A stretch of DNA of 64,000 nucleotides from the NCBI RefSeq assembly GCF_022458985.1, contig NC_061776.1, forward strand, positions 620,001 through 684,000. Direction: 5' to 3'. Positions 44,124 through 56,340 of this stretch are shown in pieces. The stretch is from Mugil cephalus (taxonomy: Eukaryota; Chordata; Actinopteri; Mugiliformes; Mugilidae). The translations under genes were made by a program, and so were the position numbers. A model generated the notes under the pieces. The model saw nothing but the letters and a program-made list of their open reading frames with translations. It ran no database searches and was not told where the DNA came from. Position 1 is the first letter of the stretch, and each line of letters starts with the position of its first letter.

Positions 44124-44580
44124 ATGCTGTCGTTGGACTATTGGACGTTTTCTCTGCTTCTTTTCATTCTCACAGGTATGCTACACTATACAGGAAAATG
44201 ATGTTAAATTAAAATGTTGAATGGATGTAAATGATGGATTGAAACATTTCTAACATGATATAACAGTTATCTCTTCCTTTAGGTGTCAGCCATGAACAAC
44301 TCACTGCAGTCAAGACTGAAGAGTCCAGTTTAGAAGGAACCACTGTTACTCTGTCCTGTAAATACACCAAAGGAGCTACGACTGATTATTTCTTCTGGTA
44401 TCGACAATATCCAGGAAAACCTCCAGAGTTCCTGATCTCTCATCTGGAATCAGAAGAAATAATTCAAAATCCAGTCGATGGACTGTCTGTAAATGTAAGA
44501 AAGGAGGAAACTAAAATGGATCTGGAGATCTCCTCCGCTGCAGTGACAGACTCTGCTGTGTACTACTGTGCTCTGAGGCC
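44124..44580 (+). CDS. TRA/TRD V segment V13 (family C), apparently functional
   Basis: Leader exon 44124-44175 encodes MLSLDYWTFSLLLFILT plus one base (donor GTATGC). The acceptor TTCCTTTAG ends at 44282. V exon 44283-44580 has [59 protein letters not shown] and CALR. It is the only family C member here with both conserved cysteines. It sits 288 bp after the V12 heptamer, an arrangement repeated at 61573-61860, where the upstream V is missing. Confidence 0.93.
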
Positions 44581-44618
44581 CACAGTGACAGGAAACACCA
44601 AAACTCTGAACAAAAACC
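44581..44618 (+). other. V13 RSS (22-bp spacer)
   Basis: Heptamer CACAGTG 44581-44587, nonamer ACAAAAACC 44610-44618. Confidence 0.95.
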
Positions 44619-44664
44619 TTTGGAGCAAAGACAACACAATACTCCACAACATCCACTAGAGGGA

Positions 44665-45740
44665 GCCATGCAGCAGTAAAGCCAGTCTCTGAGCTCTAAA
44701 GACCACTAGATTCTATCTAGAATAGTGCTGTCACATGTGATTGTTCTGAAACCAGGCTCAGACCCAATGTGTTTCCTATTAGTGTTTTACTGGTGATACA
44801 AAGAACAGGGTGGAGGTGTGGATGCAATCAGACTACATCCATTTCTGTACTCATCCATCCTACAAGTAACAAATACATCAAGTAATTTTCCAGCATCACG
44901 TTGAGACAGGATGTTCCTAGTTGTGACAATATTGTTGAAGTTAAAGAAGGCAGTCCTGGTCACTTGTTTTATGAATTAAAGGACAGATCCTGGTCAAATA
45001 GAACTTCAAGTTTCCTCACAGTATAAGAGTTGAACTAACTGATCTGTTTCATCTGGATTCATAGATAAATATGGCTGGGTGTCATCTGCATAGCAAGAGA
45101 TTTATGTAGTGTTTCCTCAGTTAATCACAACAACATGTTGGAGTCTTCGTAAAATATCGTCATCAATGGATCAAATGTAGCTCTGAGATCAGCAGGATGA
45201 GTATAGAGACAAGTCCATTGAGACAATGAGGAGATGATTAGTAACTTTAACCAAAACCTGACTGAAAGTCCTCCGACAAACCATTCCTTCTTAAATGTTC
45301 ACATGATTGATTTTCATCAGTCTTTTCATCAATTTCAGAGAAATGTCATTTTAAACATGGATGTTGAATCTGACTGAGTTGGCACTAAAGCAGTTTTCCA
45401 GCAGTCATTCCCTGCAGTGTGGATAAAATGTGTTGATATTGCTGAGGCAGATTTAGTTGGCACTGATGAGGATCTACATTTCAGCCGCATCAAAGCTGCA
45501 TCAGAATCATCATCATGGCATCTGAGAACTAAATTAAAATGACAAACTTTGAGTCCCAGTGAGATTGAGAATTATTATTATTATTATTTCTTGTAGGTTG
45601 GACGACTGTAATAAACTCCTTCCTGTCCACCACCACAACACAATAAGAACACTGCAAGTCATTCACAATGCTGCTGCGAATACACCAAATCTTAGATCCT
45701 TTCACTGTATTCAGCTAAATATACAAATTAATTTACAGCT
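44665..45740. repeat. V13 3' flank with LINE debris (copy of 29210-30420)
   Basis: Same block as after V9, with internal deletions (for example about 90 bp missing around 45030) and a short ATT run at about 45571-45590. Confidence 0.75.
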
Positions 45741-46766
45741 CCACCCACCCTCTGCTCGTCTGGGTCCAAAGTGCATCAGAAAGAAATAAAGAAAAACACT
45801 TTATTGTCGTTGTGTACATGACACTGAGATCACGAGTACCAATCACAGCGGTGCTAAAAATAACTAATATGAACAAACATAGACAGAAAACTCTTCCAAA
45901 CTCAATCACCAACAATCCCCTTCACAACACAGACCAAAGAGCAGAACAAATATTAAATGTGTTGTATATCAGACATGTTTGCTGAGTAATAACCTGGTAG
46001 GTCTGTCAGATCTGCCGGGAGTAGTCAGCTAGTGGTGCTCAGAATTCAAACCAAACATGGAGACATGACTTTTAGACACTATGATGCCCCTGGAGGTTAA
46101 GATACGTCCCTGCAGCTACTATAAAATAAAACTATGACTAAATGATCTGATTCTGATTTAAACTCTTTTATATTTTAATAAACTTCTCTGTTATTTCATT
46201 GAATGATGCAATGATCTATAAAAACATCTGGTTGATCTGTTGGTGAAAGGTTGAGGAGATTCAGATGATTGTGACTAGTTTTAACAAACATTATGAAGCT
46301 GCCTTGAGGCTTTTAGGAGAATCTTTAAAGAGACAAGAAGCAAAAGAGTCAGAAAAATGATGAGAGTTGATCCCAGTCTAGAAACACCAAATCTGACTCT
46401 GAGCATCATCTACAGTATTTTAGAGAGAAGCTGAGAACTTTAACTTGACCTCATTTAGTTCCTTGAACATGTTTTACTGACAACAGAGAGTATCTGTTCA
46501 GGATGCAGTTGAAGGGTTTTGATTCCTCAGGAAGTTGTTTCTCTCCAGATTGATTCAGGTGAATTTTCTGCAGCTTCCTGCTTCAGTCTGACCTTCTTGG
46601 ATGATGATGACTGCAGCATCAGTGTCATTTTTAAAGCTTCCATCAGCCTGAATGGAAACAGACCACAGCAAGAGGAGGAGCTACACAACTGAATATGAAA
46701 GGCTTCACTTTGGAACTGAAGAGCTGCTGTGTTCTCTCTATTGTTCATTCAGTATAAGTGAAAATA
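45741..46766. other. V14 upstream region
   Basis: No other gene. The last ~140 bp match the V8 upstream region and probably contain the promoter. Confidence 0.4.
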
Positions 46767-47230
46767 ATGTTCCTGCTATTCATTTGGATGATGATGGTCT
46801 CCTTTCAAACTGGTAAGTCATCAAAAGATGGAGCCAGATGGAAAAGGAAATGATAGACATGAAAAACATTCTGATGTTTGAATTGATTGACTTTTAAACA
46901 ACTGAACTAAGTTTAAAGATAGAGAATTAAAATCCAAATGTCTCTGTTGTTTTCAGGATCCTCTGAGGACGTACTGACACCATTTAAAGATGTAGTGATG
47001 GGTTTGGAAGGAGACACTGTGACTCTCTCCTGCAACTATTCAGCCTCTATAAGAAACCTCTACTGGTACCAACAGAAGTCCAGTTCATCTCCACAGTTTC
47101 TCATCGCAGATTATTCAGAGAAAATAGAAAGGTTGAATTTAAATCATGAGAAACAAACAAAGGAGTTTCATCTGGAGATCTCCTCTGCTGCAGTGACAGA
47201 CTCTGCTGTGTACTACTGTGCTCTGATGCC
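46767..47230 (+). CDS. TRA/TRD V segment V14 (family D), apparently functional
   Basis: Leader exon 46767-46812 encodes MFLLFIWMMMVSFQT plus one base (donor GTAAGT). The acceptor ends at 46956. V exon 46957-47230 has [60 protein letters not shown] and ends CALM instead of CALR. It differs from V8 by only a few residues. It heads the V14-V15 cassette. Confidence 0.93.
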
Positions 47231-47268
47231 CACAGTGACAGGAAACACCAAAACTCTGAACAAAAACC
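47231..47268 (+). other. V14 RSS (22-bp spacer)
   Basis: Heptamer CACAGTG 47231-47237, nonamer ACAAAAACC 47260-47268. Confidence 0.95.
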
Positions 47269-47460
47269 TTTGGAGCAAAGACAACACAATACTCCACAAT
47301 ATCCACTAGAGGGAGCCACACTCTGTTCAACCACTGATTTCTGACTCATCGGACTGAGGACAAAGACAACAGAGAAATGAAGCAGTTGACATCTGAGACA
47401 GAGCTGCTGTTGAAGCAGAGAAGAATTTGATTGGTTGAGTTGAAGTCAAGCTGTAACTGG

Positions 47461-47500
47461 CCCCGCCCACTCAACATCATCAGCTCATCCAATGACATTA
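47461..47500 (+). promoter_or_regulatory. Putative family B V promoter block (V15)
   Basis: GC box 47461-47468, CCAAT 47489-47493, TGACATTA 47493-47500. Confidence 0.45.
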
Positions 47501-47574
47501 TTTCTTCCTCATTCTACTCTGGTGGAAGAACATTGTTGATGTGCTGTCTGTCTGGCTTTAATAACTCCAAAGAC

Positions 47575-48190
47575 ATGTTGCTTTACCTCTTTTTGCTTCT
47601 ATCTCACATTATAGGTGAGTTGAAGAACAGGGATTCAAGTTTTGTTGAAGCTGCTGCATTAACCAGATATACAGACTGCACTTCACAACTCTTCTTGTTT
47701 CTTTGCTCTGATACAATGAAAATCATCTTTTCATCATCTTCTACATTGTACTGACAGAGTTGTACAGTTGATTTTATTGTGAATGTCCACAGAGTAACAC
47801 TGTACAGGAGACATTTTCCACTGTCTTCTCCTCTCAGCCTCATGGACAATGTTAGTCTAATGGCTTCATGTTCTCTACTTTTTCCAGGACTAACAGCTGG
47901 AGACACAATCTCTCCTGATGAAGATGAAGTCAGTGGAAGAGAAGGACAATCTGTCACACTCTCATGCAACTACGAGACAGATGATGATATAGTTTACCTC
48001 AACTGGTACAGACATCATTCTGACCTTCAGGCTCCTCAGTTTATTCTCTATAAAGGAGCTAAATCAAGAAGTGACCGTGAACACATTCCTGATAAACGCT
48101 ATAAATCCCAAACATCGTCTACATCAACTGAACTGACCATAACAGACCTAACCCTGGCAGACACAGCTCTCTACTACTGTGCTCTAGAAA
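47575..48190 (+). CDS. TRA/TRD V segment V15 (family B), apparently functional
   Basis: Leader exon 47575-47614 encodes MLLYLFLLLSHII plus one base (donor GTGAGT). The acceptor TTTTCCAG ends at 47887. V exon 47888-48190 has DTISPDEDEVSGREG, VTLSCNY, VYLNWYRHHSDLQAPQF, LTITDLTLADTALYYC and CALE. The translated V exon is identical to that of V19. The RSS is canonical here and mutated there. Confidence 0.94.
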
Positions 48191-48229
48191 CACAGTGATG
48201 CAAAGTGTAGAAGAGGCTGTACAAAAACC
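48191..48229 (+). other. V15 RSS (23-bp spacer)
   Basis: Heptamer CACAGTG 48191-48197, nonamer ACAAAAACC 48221-48229. Confidence 0.95.
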
Positions 48230-49076
48230 TGAACCCAGATATGTGACTACTCTTCAAAGAGGAGGGAAGTGGTATTCAAACCACAGCTTCATATCAGATG
48301 GATTCTGCTAATTCCTGTTTTATCAGAGTCACTGTGGTTACAGCTGCTAATGAAACACTGTGGGAGGATTCACATGAGCAGCAAATCCACATCAATGACA
48401 AACCAACTTAAGGTTCACGCACTAAACACCATGGACACTAACAACACAATCATTTTACATCCAAAGTAAAAACTACAGGGGAGCGTACGTTTCTGCATCA
48501 AGGTTATTCTACATTTATCTTCATGATCCATGTTGTTTATATTTTATTGTATTAATTATTTAGTTGATATAGCACATATCTCTGTATTAACTGGGGACAT
48601 TTACTTTTATCCAGGTTTACATTGTTCACCAACATCAACTCCATATTACCTCACAAAAAGCACCAACAGGTGGAAACTCAGCCACAGAGGACTGGACTCA
48701 GTGGTTCCATGGTGCAGGACAAATGGACAGAAGGTGGTGGGATGAAAAGAAGAGGAATTCTTTCTAATCAAGTCTCTTTTTCCTGAGAAAAGTGTTTAAA
48801 TCATAACAGCTACCTTCAACTAACTCACTAATAATTAATGATGATGATTAAAGACAGATGAAAGCACAGATCAAGGGGAGCAGTGCTCAGTATTTTTGTA
48901 TGGAATGACTCAAGCTTGTATTAGTTTCATAGGGAATGACTATTCAGCATTCATAAGTACAGTTCATTTGTGACTGACATGACATGAGCAGATCATGATG
49001 TTATAAAACAGCAGAGAACTGTATGACAGCAAGTGATGCATGTCCAAAAGCATTTGCAGTTTGTTATAAGGAATGA

Positions 49077-50579
49077 CCAGTGGTGGTTCTAGGTCAAAAT
49101 TACCAGGGGGGCCGAGGTGGGAAGATGCCATTTCAGGGGGGAACATTTAAGGACAAAACAGGGCAATATTTAAGCATTCAAAATGTTTAGTTTGTTTAAA
49201 ACCAAGACAAAATACATCAAGTATTAATACAATAAGACAAATGCGCTTTGTCTCAATAAACATGAAATAAAATGTGCTCAATAAACCTTGAAACCATGTT
49301 TGTCTTTTTTGTAAAATAAGATTTCTGTTTTATCTGCAAAATGACACTTTTTTAATCTCAGCATTTAGCTACATGCAAAGTTCTTTTTCACAGCATGAGA
49401 CTTAAATGTCCAATCACCATCTTTATCTAAACCACACTCATCATCTCACTCTTTCTTTATGTGCAGTCAGGAGGAAAAACAGAAAGAAAAATTAAAAATG
49501 TCCTTGGTTTCATGATGATATCCTACTAAAAAGAAAATGGAGAGGATTGTAGCATCTACTCTCAGAAGGCCATTCAAGTTCTTCATTAAACAAGTAGCTA
49601 CATGCTGTTGGTTGTTTCACCCATTTCCCAACATGACATCATGTTACTGACTTCAATAGCTGCTTATTCACAAACATAACAAGACCAATAAAGATGGATT
49701 TCATCACTGCAGTGAACAACAGTAAAATGTGATGAACTTGAATGGTTTTCCAACCCTGGCCTCTGTGCAGTCGTCCATGCAGGACTGCTGGCTGTTCACT
49801 TCACATCCAAAGATCCAAATTGAAGCGTAGCACTTCAAAGAGTCCGTGTAGAACGCTCCATCACGTTAGTTCTGATCTTTGAGCCACCGCATGTCACGTA
49901 AGAAATGAATAAATGTATTATCTGTTCAACAAAGGGGCCACAACAGGAGCCAGGAGCAATTTTACAGGGGCACTGGCCCCTGATGGCCCTTGTGTAAAAC
50001 CATTAATGGCAAAGACAAACTGAGACTATGACGTTCACAAATGACTCAGTGTTGTGGAGGTTGGACTAACAGTTACGAGACTTTTAACTGTGATCAGAGT
50101 AATGCGCCAAAACAACTGAGAAAAATATGATATTTGAGAGGTGTAAAATAGCCTGAGCACTTTTATTGAAGTTTTGATAATAACTGTTTATTCTTATCAC
50201 ATCTCTCCTTGTCTTGTACTCTGTGTCAAAATATGTACACCTTTATGAACATTGTCTGTGCAGCTATTATACTTTTAATAATAATTCAAAATCATCAGAC
50301 AGAACTAATGCTTTAGTATTCACATCCTGTTTTATGTAATTAGATACTTTACTGAATGGATGTAAATGTATTTTCTCCATGAACAAGAGTAAGAACAGAC
50401 TAAATATTACACTCTGCTCTCAGGAAGCTTCGTGGGCCACTTTGCAGGTAAAGCTTTCACTGCTTGACTTTATTAATGAAGGTAACATCACATTCAACGT
50501 AAAAACGTTTTCACTGTGTTTTGGACATGTCTCAAACATGTAGCCTAGCAGCCCCAGGCTAACGATACTACCATGTCTG
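49077..50579. other. Probable non-autonomous DNA transposon and unassigned DNA
   Basis: The stretch from CAGTGGTGGTTCTAGG (49079) to GGCACTGGCCCCTGATGGCC (about 49970) resembles hAT-like non-autonomous repeats in fish, but no clean inverted ends or target duplication were found. The rest is unassigned. Confidence 0.3.
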
Positions 50580-51013
50580 CCTCCACTGGCTCATCATCGT
50601 CGGCCACGGACAAGGTCACCACCGGCCTCCGCTGCTGAGTCTGACCCACTCACTTGTCTCTGGGGTTGTAATAGATTGAAGTGAATTAAGGCAGTTAGTT
50701 GCTGGGTTAGGTTTTGGTTGGCCAACACCTTTTTGAATGTGTTTACTGAGCCGAGCAGCACCTGTCATGTGTGTCTGTTGCTGGAAGTGAAGTGTGTTCT
50801 GAAGCCATGCTCGGCCTGATTCTTGTCTCTCACACAAAATACTACAAATGGCAACGAGGATTTTAAATGAAACCACTGCGTGAATGGACTGAAAAAGTCA
50901 CCTTACATGGTCGTAGTCGAGGAAATGTAGTTATTTTCTCTCTTTTTTTCCTTGTTCTTCGCGGAGAAACCAGGCACGAGTCGGACTAGCAGTTAGCATC
51001 AGAAAGATCTGCC

Positions 51014-52195
51014 ATGGCTATGCAAATCGGTCGTGTGGATGAATACAATGATGCAAAGGAGGATTTTGAGTCGTATCTGGAACGTTTGGAGCAGTGGATG
51101 CTGGCAAATGAAACCAAGGATGAAAAGAAGGTGTGCGTGTTTCTCTCTGTGCTTGGGGCTGAAGAATCTCTTTTCGCCGACAGTACCGAGTACTATGCAG
51201 TATCCTGATCTGGTGAGAGTACTGAGCATTACAAGCCAGCACCGATCGTAATCACGGAACGATTTCGTTTCCAGAAGCGTAACCAGAAAGAGGATGAAAC
51301 TGTCTCTGAGTATGTGGTCGCTTTGAGGCAGCTAGCAGCTACCTGTGACTTCGGGCAGTACCTGGATGATGCGCTGAGAGATCGCTTTCTAAGTGGACTA
51401 CGCTTGGATGCCGTGTCAGAAAAGGATCTGACTTTTCCAAAGGCTTGTGAGGTGGCACTAGCAATGGAACTGGGGTCAAAAAAATCAATGGCATTTTCTG
51501 GACACAGTGAGCCTCATCAGGTAAATGCCCTATCAAGCCCTAATGCTTTTTCTGACAAGGGAAGGAAAGGACAGTTTAGTCGAGAGAACAATAATAAAGC
51601 ACAACACAAAAAGGAAATAAAAACTACTCTGGGACACAACAGACATGCTACAGATGTGGGGGAAGACACTCAGCACGTGACTGCAGATTTAAAAATGAAA
51701 AGTGTCACATGCTCCGAAACTGGACACATAGCCTGTGTATGTAGAAAGGGAAAAGCTACTTCTCAAACTCAGTATATAGAAGCTGAAGGACGAACATCCA
51801 GAAGACATGAAGAAGCTGAACTTTGTGGAGTGTATACAGTAAACTCCACCTCGAGCTGTGGGAAGGGGAACACCGTTGATGTCGCACTGGGTGATAACAG
51901 CACAACAATGCTTCTGGACACAGGGTCAGCTGTGTCAGTGGTATCTGAGGATTATTACCAGAAACATCTGAACAGTTTCCCTTTAAAACCAGCCCCCAAG
52001 CTAAAGCTGAAATCATATTCAGGCCAAAGTATTGTTGTTCGAGGATCCATCATGATACCAGTACAGTACGACACACAGAAAGTCACTCTGCCTCTTGTTA
52101 TTGTGAAAGGAAGTAGATTAGCTCTGATTGGTCGGAACTGGCTAAAGAAACTACAGCTGAGCTGGAAACAGATTTTCACTGTACACCGGGTGTGA
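51014..52195 (+). pseudogene. Gypsy gag and protease
   Basis: Gag starts near 51014 (MAMQIGRVDEYNDAKEDFES) and shifts frame at about 51200, continuing as the open piece 51314-52195 (ETVSEYVVALRQLA, FLSGLRLDAV). The CCHC zinc knuckle at about 51645-51690 lies in another frame, showing an indel before it. The aspartic protease motif LLDTGSAVSVV is at 51911-51943 (DTG 51917-51925), followed by LIGRNWL near 52125. A stop ends the piece at 52195. Confidence 0.8.
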
Positions 52196-52329
52196 ACACA
52201 AGCAGAGTGGAACCCAAGAGTCAATGAAGTGTTACAGCGCCACCAGGCAGTGTTCTCTGAGAACCAAGGCTGCATAGAGGGATTTAAAGCCAAAATCTGC
52301 ATAAAACCAGGCACCACACCGATCCTCTG

Positions 52330-53350
52330 CAAAGCTCGCCCAGTTCCCTAAGCATTAAAGGAAGCGGTGGAAAAGGAGCTGGACAGGTTGGAAAAAATGA
52401 AGACTGAGAAAAGTGAGCGGGCCTCTTCAATAGTCACTGTGCCAAAAGCAGACAAAACAATTAGGATTTGTGGCAACTACAAGGTCAGTATAAATCAGTG
52501 TATCGAAGAGCAGACCATTACCTAACACAGAAGATTTGTTCGCTACCTTAGCAGGAGGAACATCATTCAGTAAGCTTGACCTCTCTCATGACTACCAGCA
52601 GCTGCTTTTAGGTGAAGAGTCAGAACTATTCGACGATCAACACTCACAAGGGCCTGTACAAATTTCATCATCTCAGCTATGGTGTTTCCAGCGCACCTGC
52701 AATTCTTCAGTCTGTTATGGACCAGATTCTACAAGGACTGGACCATGTGACATGTTTCTTGGATGATATTCTCATCACTGCTTCATCGGAGGAGAAGTGC
52801 TTAAAAACACTGGACGAAGTGCTCACACGTCTGGAGAAACATGGTGTCAGAGCAAAAACTGTCTAAATGTCAGTTTTTTCAGAGCAGAGTGGAGTACCTG
52901 GGACATCGCATTGACCGGGATGGCCTGCATCCCACAGATGAAAAGGTGGCAGCCATAAACAAAGCGCCCGAGCCAACAAATGTCACAGAGCTGAAGTCTT
53001 TCTTAGGTTTTCTTAATTACTACAGCCGGTTCCTGCAAAACTCCTCCACCATCCTCCACCCTCTACAAAACCTGCTGAGAAAAGAGGCTAAGTGGGTTTG
53101 GACTTCTGAGTGTGCTAAGGCATTTGAAGATGCAAAGCAGCTATGAAAGCAGAATAAGGTGTTAGTGCATTACAACACACAGTTGCCACTCCGGATTGCA
53201 TGTGATGTGTCACCTTATGGAGTAGGGGCTGTAATTTCTCATGTCATGGAAAACGGAGAGGAACAGCCTGTGGCTTTTGCATCGAGGACTTTAACTGAGG
53301 CGTAAAGAAAATACGCCCAAATCGAAAAGGAGGCACTCGCCACCATCTTT
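52330..53350 (+). pseudogene. Gypsy reverse transcriptase and start of RNase H
   Basis: RT blocks: VTVPKADKTIRICGNYK near 52436, FSKLDLSHDYQQL near 52568, YKFHHLSYGVSSAPA near 52658, catalytic FLDDILI (LDD 52759-52767), and VKCQFFQSRVEYLGHRI near 52862. The connection FLGFLNYYSRFL is near 52999. Stops and shifts lie at about 52350, 52615 and 53145. The RNase H opening (LRIACDVSPYGVGAVI) is near 53190. Confidence 0.8.
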
Positions 53351-53374
53351 GGAGTAAGGTAATTCCATAAGTAT

Positions 53375-54420
53375 TTGTATGGGAGGAAATTCACGCTGAT
53401 CACAGATCATAAACCACTGTTAACTATCCTGGGACCAAAGTCAGCTGTTCCAACTTTAGCAGCATTAAGGATGCAACGCTGGGCTCTCATCCTCATGGCA
53501 TACAGCTATGATACTGAGTACAGGAGATCAGCTGATCATGCAAACTTATTGTCTGGCCTACCCAGAGCCTTAGTCGACAACACAGGAGAAGAGGGAGGTA
53601 TTTTTTACTTCTCACACTTGGAGGAACTGCCAGTGTGTGCAAAAGACATTGAGAGAGCCACTTTTAAAGATCCTATACTGATCAAGGTGTGGAGCTACAC
53701 AATGAATGGATGGCCTAGTCATTTGCAGGATGAAGCACTGCAGCCTTACTTCATATGCAGGCAGGTGCTGTCGGCGGAACAAGGCTGCGTTCTTTGGGGC
53801 CAGCGAGTCATCGTAGCCCCAGGTTATCAACAACAACTACTGGAAGACTTTCATCATATGCACCCAGGTATCTGCTGCATGAAAGCTCTCGCCCGCAGCT
53901 ACATGTGGTGGCCTGGCTGTGATGGGGACATTGTAGAGCTGGTGAAAGGTTGCTCTATCTGCCAAACCATCCAGAAAGTGCACCGCTGCACCACTGGAGA
54001 TGGAAAGAGTGTGGCAGAGAATTCACACTGATTTTGCTGAGAATTTCCTGGTGGTCATCGATAGCCATTCAAAGTGGTTAGAAGTTTTTCTAATGTCTTC
54101 CATCACCTCTCAGACTGCGAAGCCTGTTCTCTGCGTATGGACTGCATAGAGCTGGTATCGGATAATGATCCGCAGCTGGTGTCGAGAGAATTTACACAGT
54201 TCCTGGAGAGAAACGGTGGCAAACACACTGCTGTGCCTGCGTACCATCCTGCGTCAAATGGGGCTGCAGAGAGATCAGTGCAAATTCTAAAACAAGTGCT
54301 GATGAAGGACTGTGGAGGCGGAGCGAAAGGCTCCTTTGCCACTCAGTCACAGACTTGCAAATTTCCTGCTCATGTACAGCAGTACACCCCATACCATGAC
54401 TGGACGGACACCGGCTGAGT
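53375..54420 (+). pseudogene. Gypsy RNase H end and integrase
   Basis: RNase H end: FTLITDHKPLLTIL near 53388. The integrase zinc-binding part (HHMHPG with CSICQ) is at about 53851-53970. The integrase core is broken: the first catalytic block near 54030 is in one frame and VSDNDPQL with ERNGGKHTAVPAYHPASNG near 54155-54260 in another. The frame ends at 54418. Confidence 0.8.
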
Positions 54421-54460
54421 TATTTCTGAAATGCCAGATCCGAAAACATTAAATCATTAA

Positions 54461-55130
54461 TGTGTTCATCTATAAGGGTGGGTCTCATGTAAATACCACC
54501 AGGTCAGTGGTAATTTCTTAAGAAGTTGTATCAAAAATATATTTTTATCATCCATCATCATGTGTAAAGAAAATTTGTCTCTGACAAAGTAGAGTGAGAT
54601 GGAAAGGAGCAGAGCCACAACAACTGAACGTAAATTAGAGTAAAAGTAAGGGTTTGTTTGTCCTGAGTGAACCACATGGAACACGGACAGAGGAGGTAAC
54701 ATCTGTATCACAGGACATCCTCAGGTGAAACTAATCCCATGTGAATAAGGCTAAAGATGCTCTTATTACTCATTAACTGGCTCAGCAGCAGCCCATCTCC
54801 TCCCATCCTGGCTGTGTAGTGATTGACAGCATTGTCAGGACTCTCTGAGCCTGTCAGCCCATGATTAACATAGACAAACAATAACCAATAACGTGTCAAC
54901 ACACTGCTAGCCCTCTGTAGCCAGTGATGAGTGGCTGCCTGGCCGGCCCAACTGGAGGGAATTTAGAAAATAAAGAAACTTTCACCGCAGCACATAGGCT
55001 GTATGAAAGGCCATGTCAAAATAATAACTAGAAAAAAAGTAGTGGACTGGACCAGCCCACATTGGGTCAAAGGTCCACCAGTCCAACCCTGAAGGAGAGA
55101 CAGACAGATTCAGGGAGGAGCTGAGGACAT
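54461..55130. other. Unassigned stretch
   Basis: No gene recognised. The segment around 55030-55090 (GTGGACTGGACCAGCCCACA and on) may be the edge of a DNA transposon. Confidence 0.3.
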
Positions 55131-55326
55131 TGAAAAGTCCAGTTTAGAAGGCAGCACTGTTACTCTGTCCTACAGATCCTCCAGACCTGCTGAAACCTGT
55201 GATTACTCCTTCTGGTATCAACAACATTTGTTGTGGAGATCTTCTCTGCTGCAGTGACAGACTCTGATCTGTACGACTGGGATCTGAGGCCACAGTGACA
55301 GGAAACACAGAGTGGGAACAAAAACA
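55131..55326 (+). pseudogene. Family C V-segment relic with internal deletion and degenerate RSS
   Basis: It keeps the FR1 end (SSLEGSTVTLSYRSS-like, again Tyr at the first Cys position), YSFWYQQ, then jumps over CDR2 and most of FR3 to a SSAAVTDSDLYDWDL-like end. Heptamer CACAGTG is at 55291-55297, with a 20-bp spacer and ACAAAAACA at 55318-55326. The second Cys is absent. No leader exon is found. Confidence 0.85.
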
Positions 55327-55524
55327 CCAGCTGACACACTGACAAGCTGCTGGAAGCCTTTTTATCTCCACCAGAGGGCGACATTATCAAGTAGGCGGTA
55401 CACTACTTGTGCACTGGGTTCAACCATTGTGTCAATAATAACTGCTGCTGTGAAGAGAACAATTGTCAGACTGAATGTTGAACATCAGCTAGTTTCTCCT
55501 GTTGATTTAAACCTTGTTGTACAG

Positions 55525-55996
55525 ATGGAACATTGGCTGTGGATTATTCTTGCTGCTCTTTTCTTTGGTAAGATAGAAAGCTCAACATGTTTCCTCTTCA
55601 CACACTTGAACACATTTAAAGCTGCTGATTGTTGTCCTTGAATCAATCATCTTTATTGATTCATCTCTTCCTCTGCATGTTCTGTTCTTCCCCAGAGTGT
55701 AAAGGAGAAGACAAAGTGATGCAGACACCAGGAGATGTCATTGCTACTGAAGGAGACACTCTCACACTCAACTGCACTTTTGAGACAAGTGACACAACTC
55801 CAACATTGTTTTGGTACAAACAATAAGTTAACAGTTTTCCAAAGTACATGCTGAAACGTTATTTAAGAACAAAAGAAAATGCTCCAGATTTCCCTAAAGA
55901 CAGATTTGATGCTGAGCTCCAAGACAAATCAGTTCCTCTGAAGATCCAGAAGCTTCATGTGACTGACTCTGCTGTGTACTACTGTGCTCTGAGGGC
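55525..55996 (+). pseudogene. TRA/TRD V segment V16 (family A), in-frame stop
   Basis: Leader exon 55525-55567 encodes [15 protein letters not shown] (donor GTAAGA). The acceptor ends at 55695. V exon 55696-55996 is family A ([24 protein letters not shown]), but the codon after WYKQ, at 55824-55826, is TAA where V3 has GAA: a single G-to-T change. Downstream the frame stays open to [15 protein letters not shown] and CALR, and the RSS is intact. It is therefore a recent pseudogene that can still rearrange. It heads the V16-V17 cassette. Confidence 0.94.
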
Positions 55997-56034
55997 CACA
56001 GTGACAGGAAACACCAAAACTCTGAACAAAAACC
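55997..56034 (+). other. V16 RSS (22-bp spacer)
   Basis: Heptamer CACAGTG 55997-56003, nonamer ACAAAAACC 56026-56034. The coding flank is GGGC instead of GGCC. Confidence 0.95.
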
Positions 56035-56226
56035 TTTGGAGCAAAGACAACACAATACTCCACAACATCCACTAGAGGGAGCCACACTCTGTTCAACCAC
56101 TGATTTCTGACTCATTGGACTGAGGACAAAGACAACAGAGAAATGAAGCAGTTGACATCTGAGACAGAGCTGCTGTTGAAGCATAGAAGAATTTGATTGG
56201 TTGAGTTGAAGTCAAGCTGTAACTGG

Positions 56227-56266
56227 CCCCGCCCACTCAACATCATCAGCTCATCCAATGACATTA
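56227..56266 (+). promoter_or_regulatory. Putative family B V promoter block (V17)
   Basis: GC box 56227-56234, CCAAT 56255-56259, TGACATTA 56259-56266. Confidence 0.45.
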
Positions 56267-56340
56267 TTTCTTCCTCATTCTACTCTGGTGGAAGAACATT
56301 GTTGATGTGCTGTCTGTCTGGCTTTAATAACTCCAAAGAC

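Larger units (their letters stand above)
47320..48990 (+). repeat. Recent duplication block, partner 62350-64000
   Basis: From the 3' flank of V14 through V15 and about 750 bp beyond, the sequence matches the V18-V19 region with very few differences, some of them small indels. The left limit coincides with the shared cassette. Confidence 0.85.
50580..54460 (+). mobile_element. Ty3/gypsy LTR retrotransposon, decayed
   Basis: Probable 5' LTR end near 50847, followed by the primer-binding-like TGGCAACGAGG (50850). Then gag, CCHC knuckle, protease, RT, RNase H and integrase in the gypsy order. No 3' LTR is recognised: similarity ends about 54460 inside the region after integrase. Many stops and frameshifts, so it is dead. 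Confidence 0.85.

Noticed and set aside
50014-50580. A 5' LTR start for the gypsy element
   Set aside because: Only the right end near the primer-binding-like site is suggestive. Without a second LTR for comparison the left end cannot be placed.
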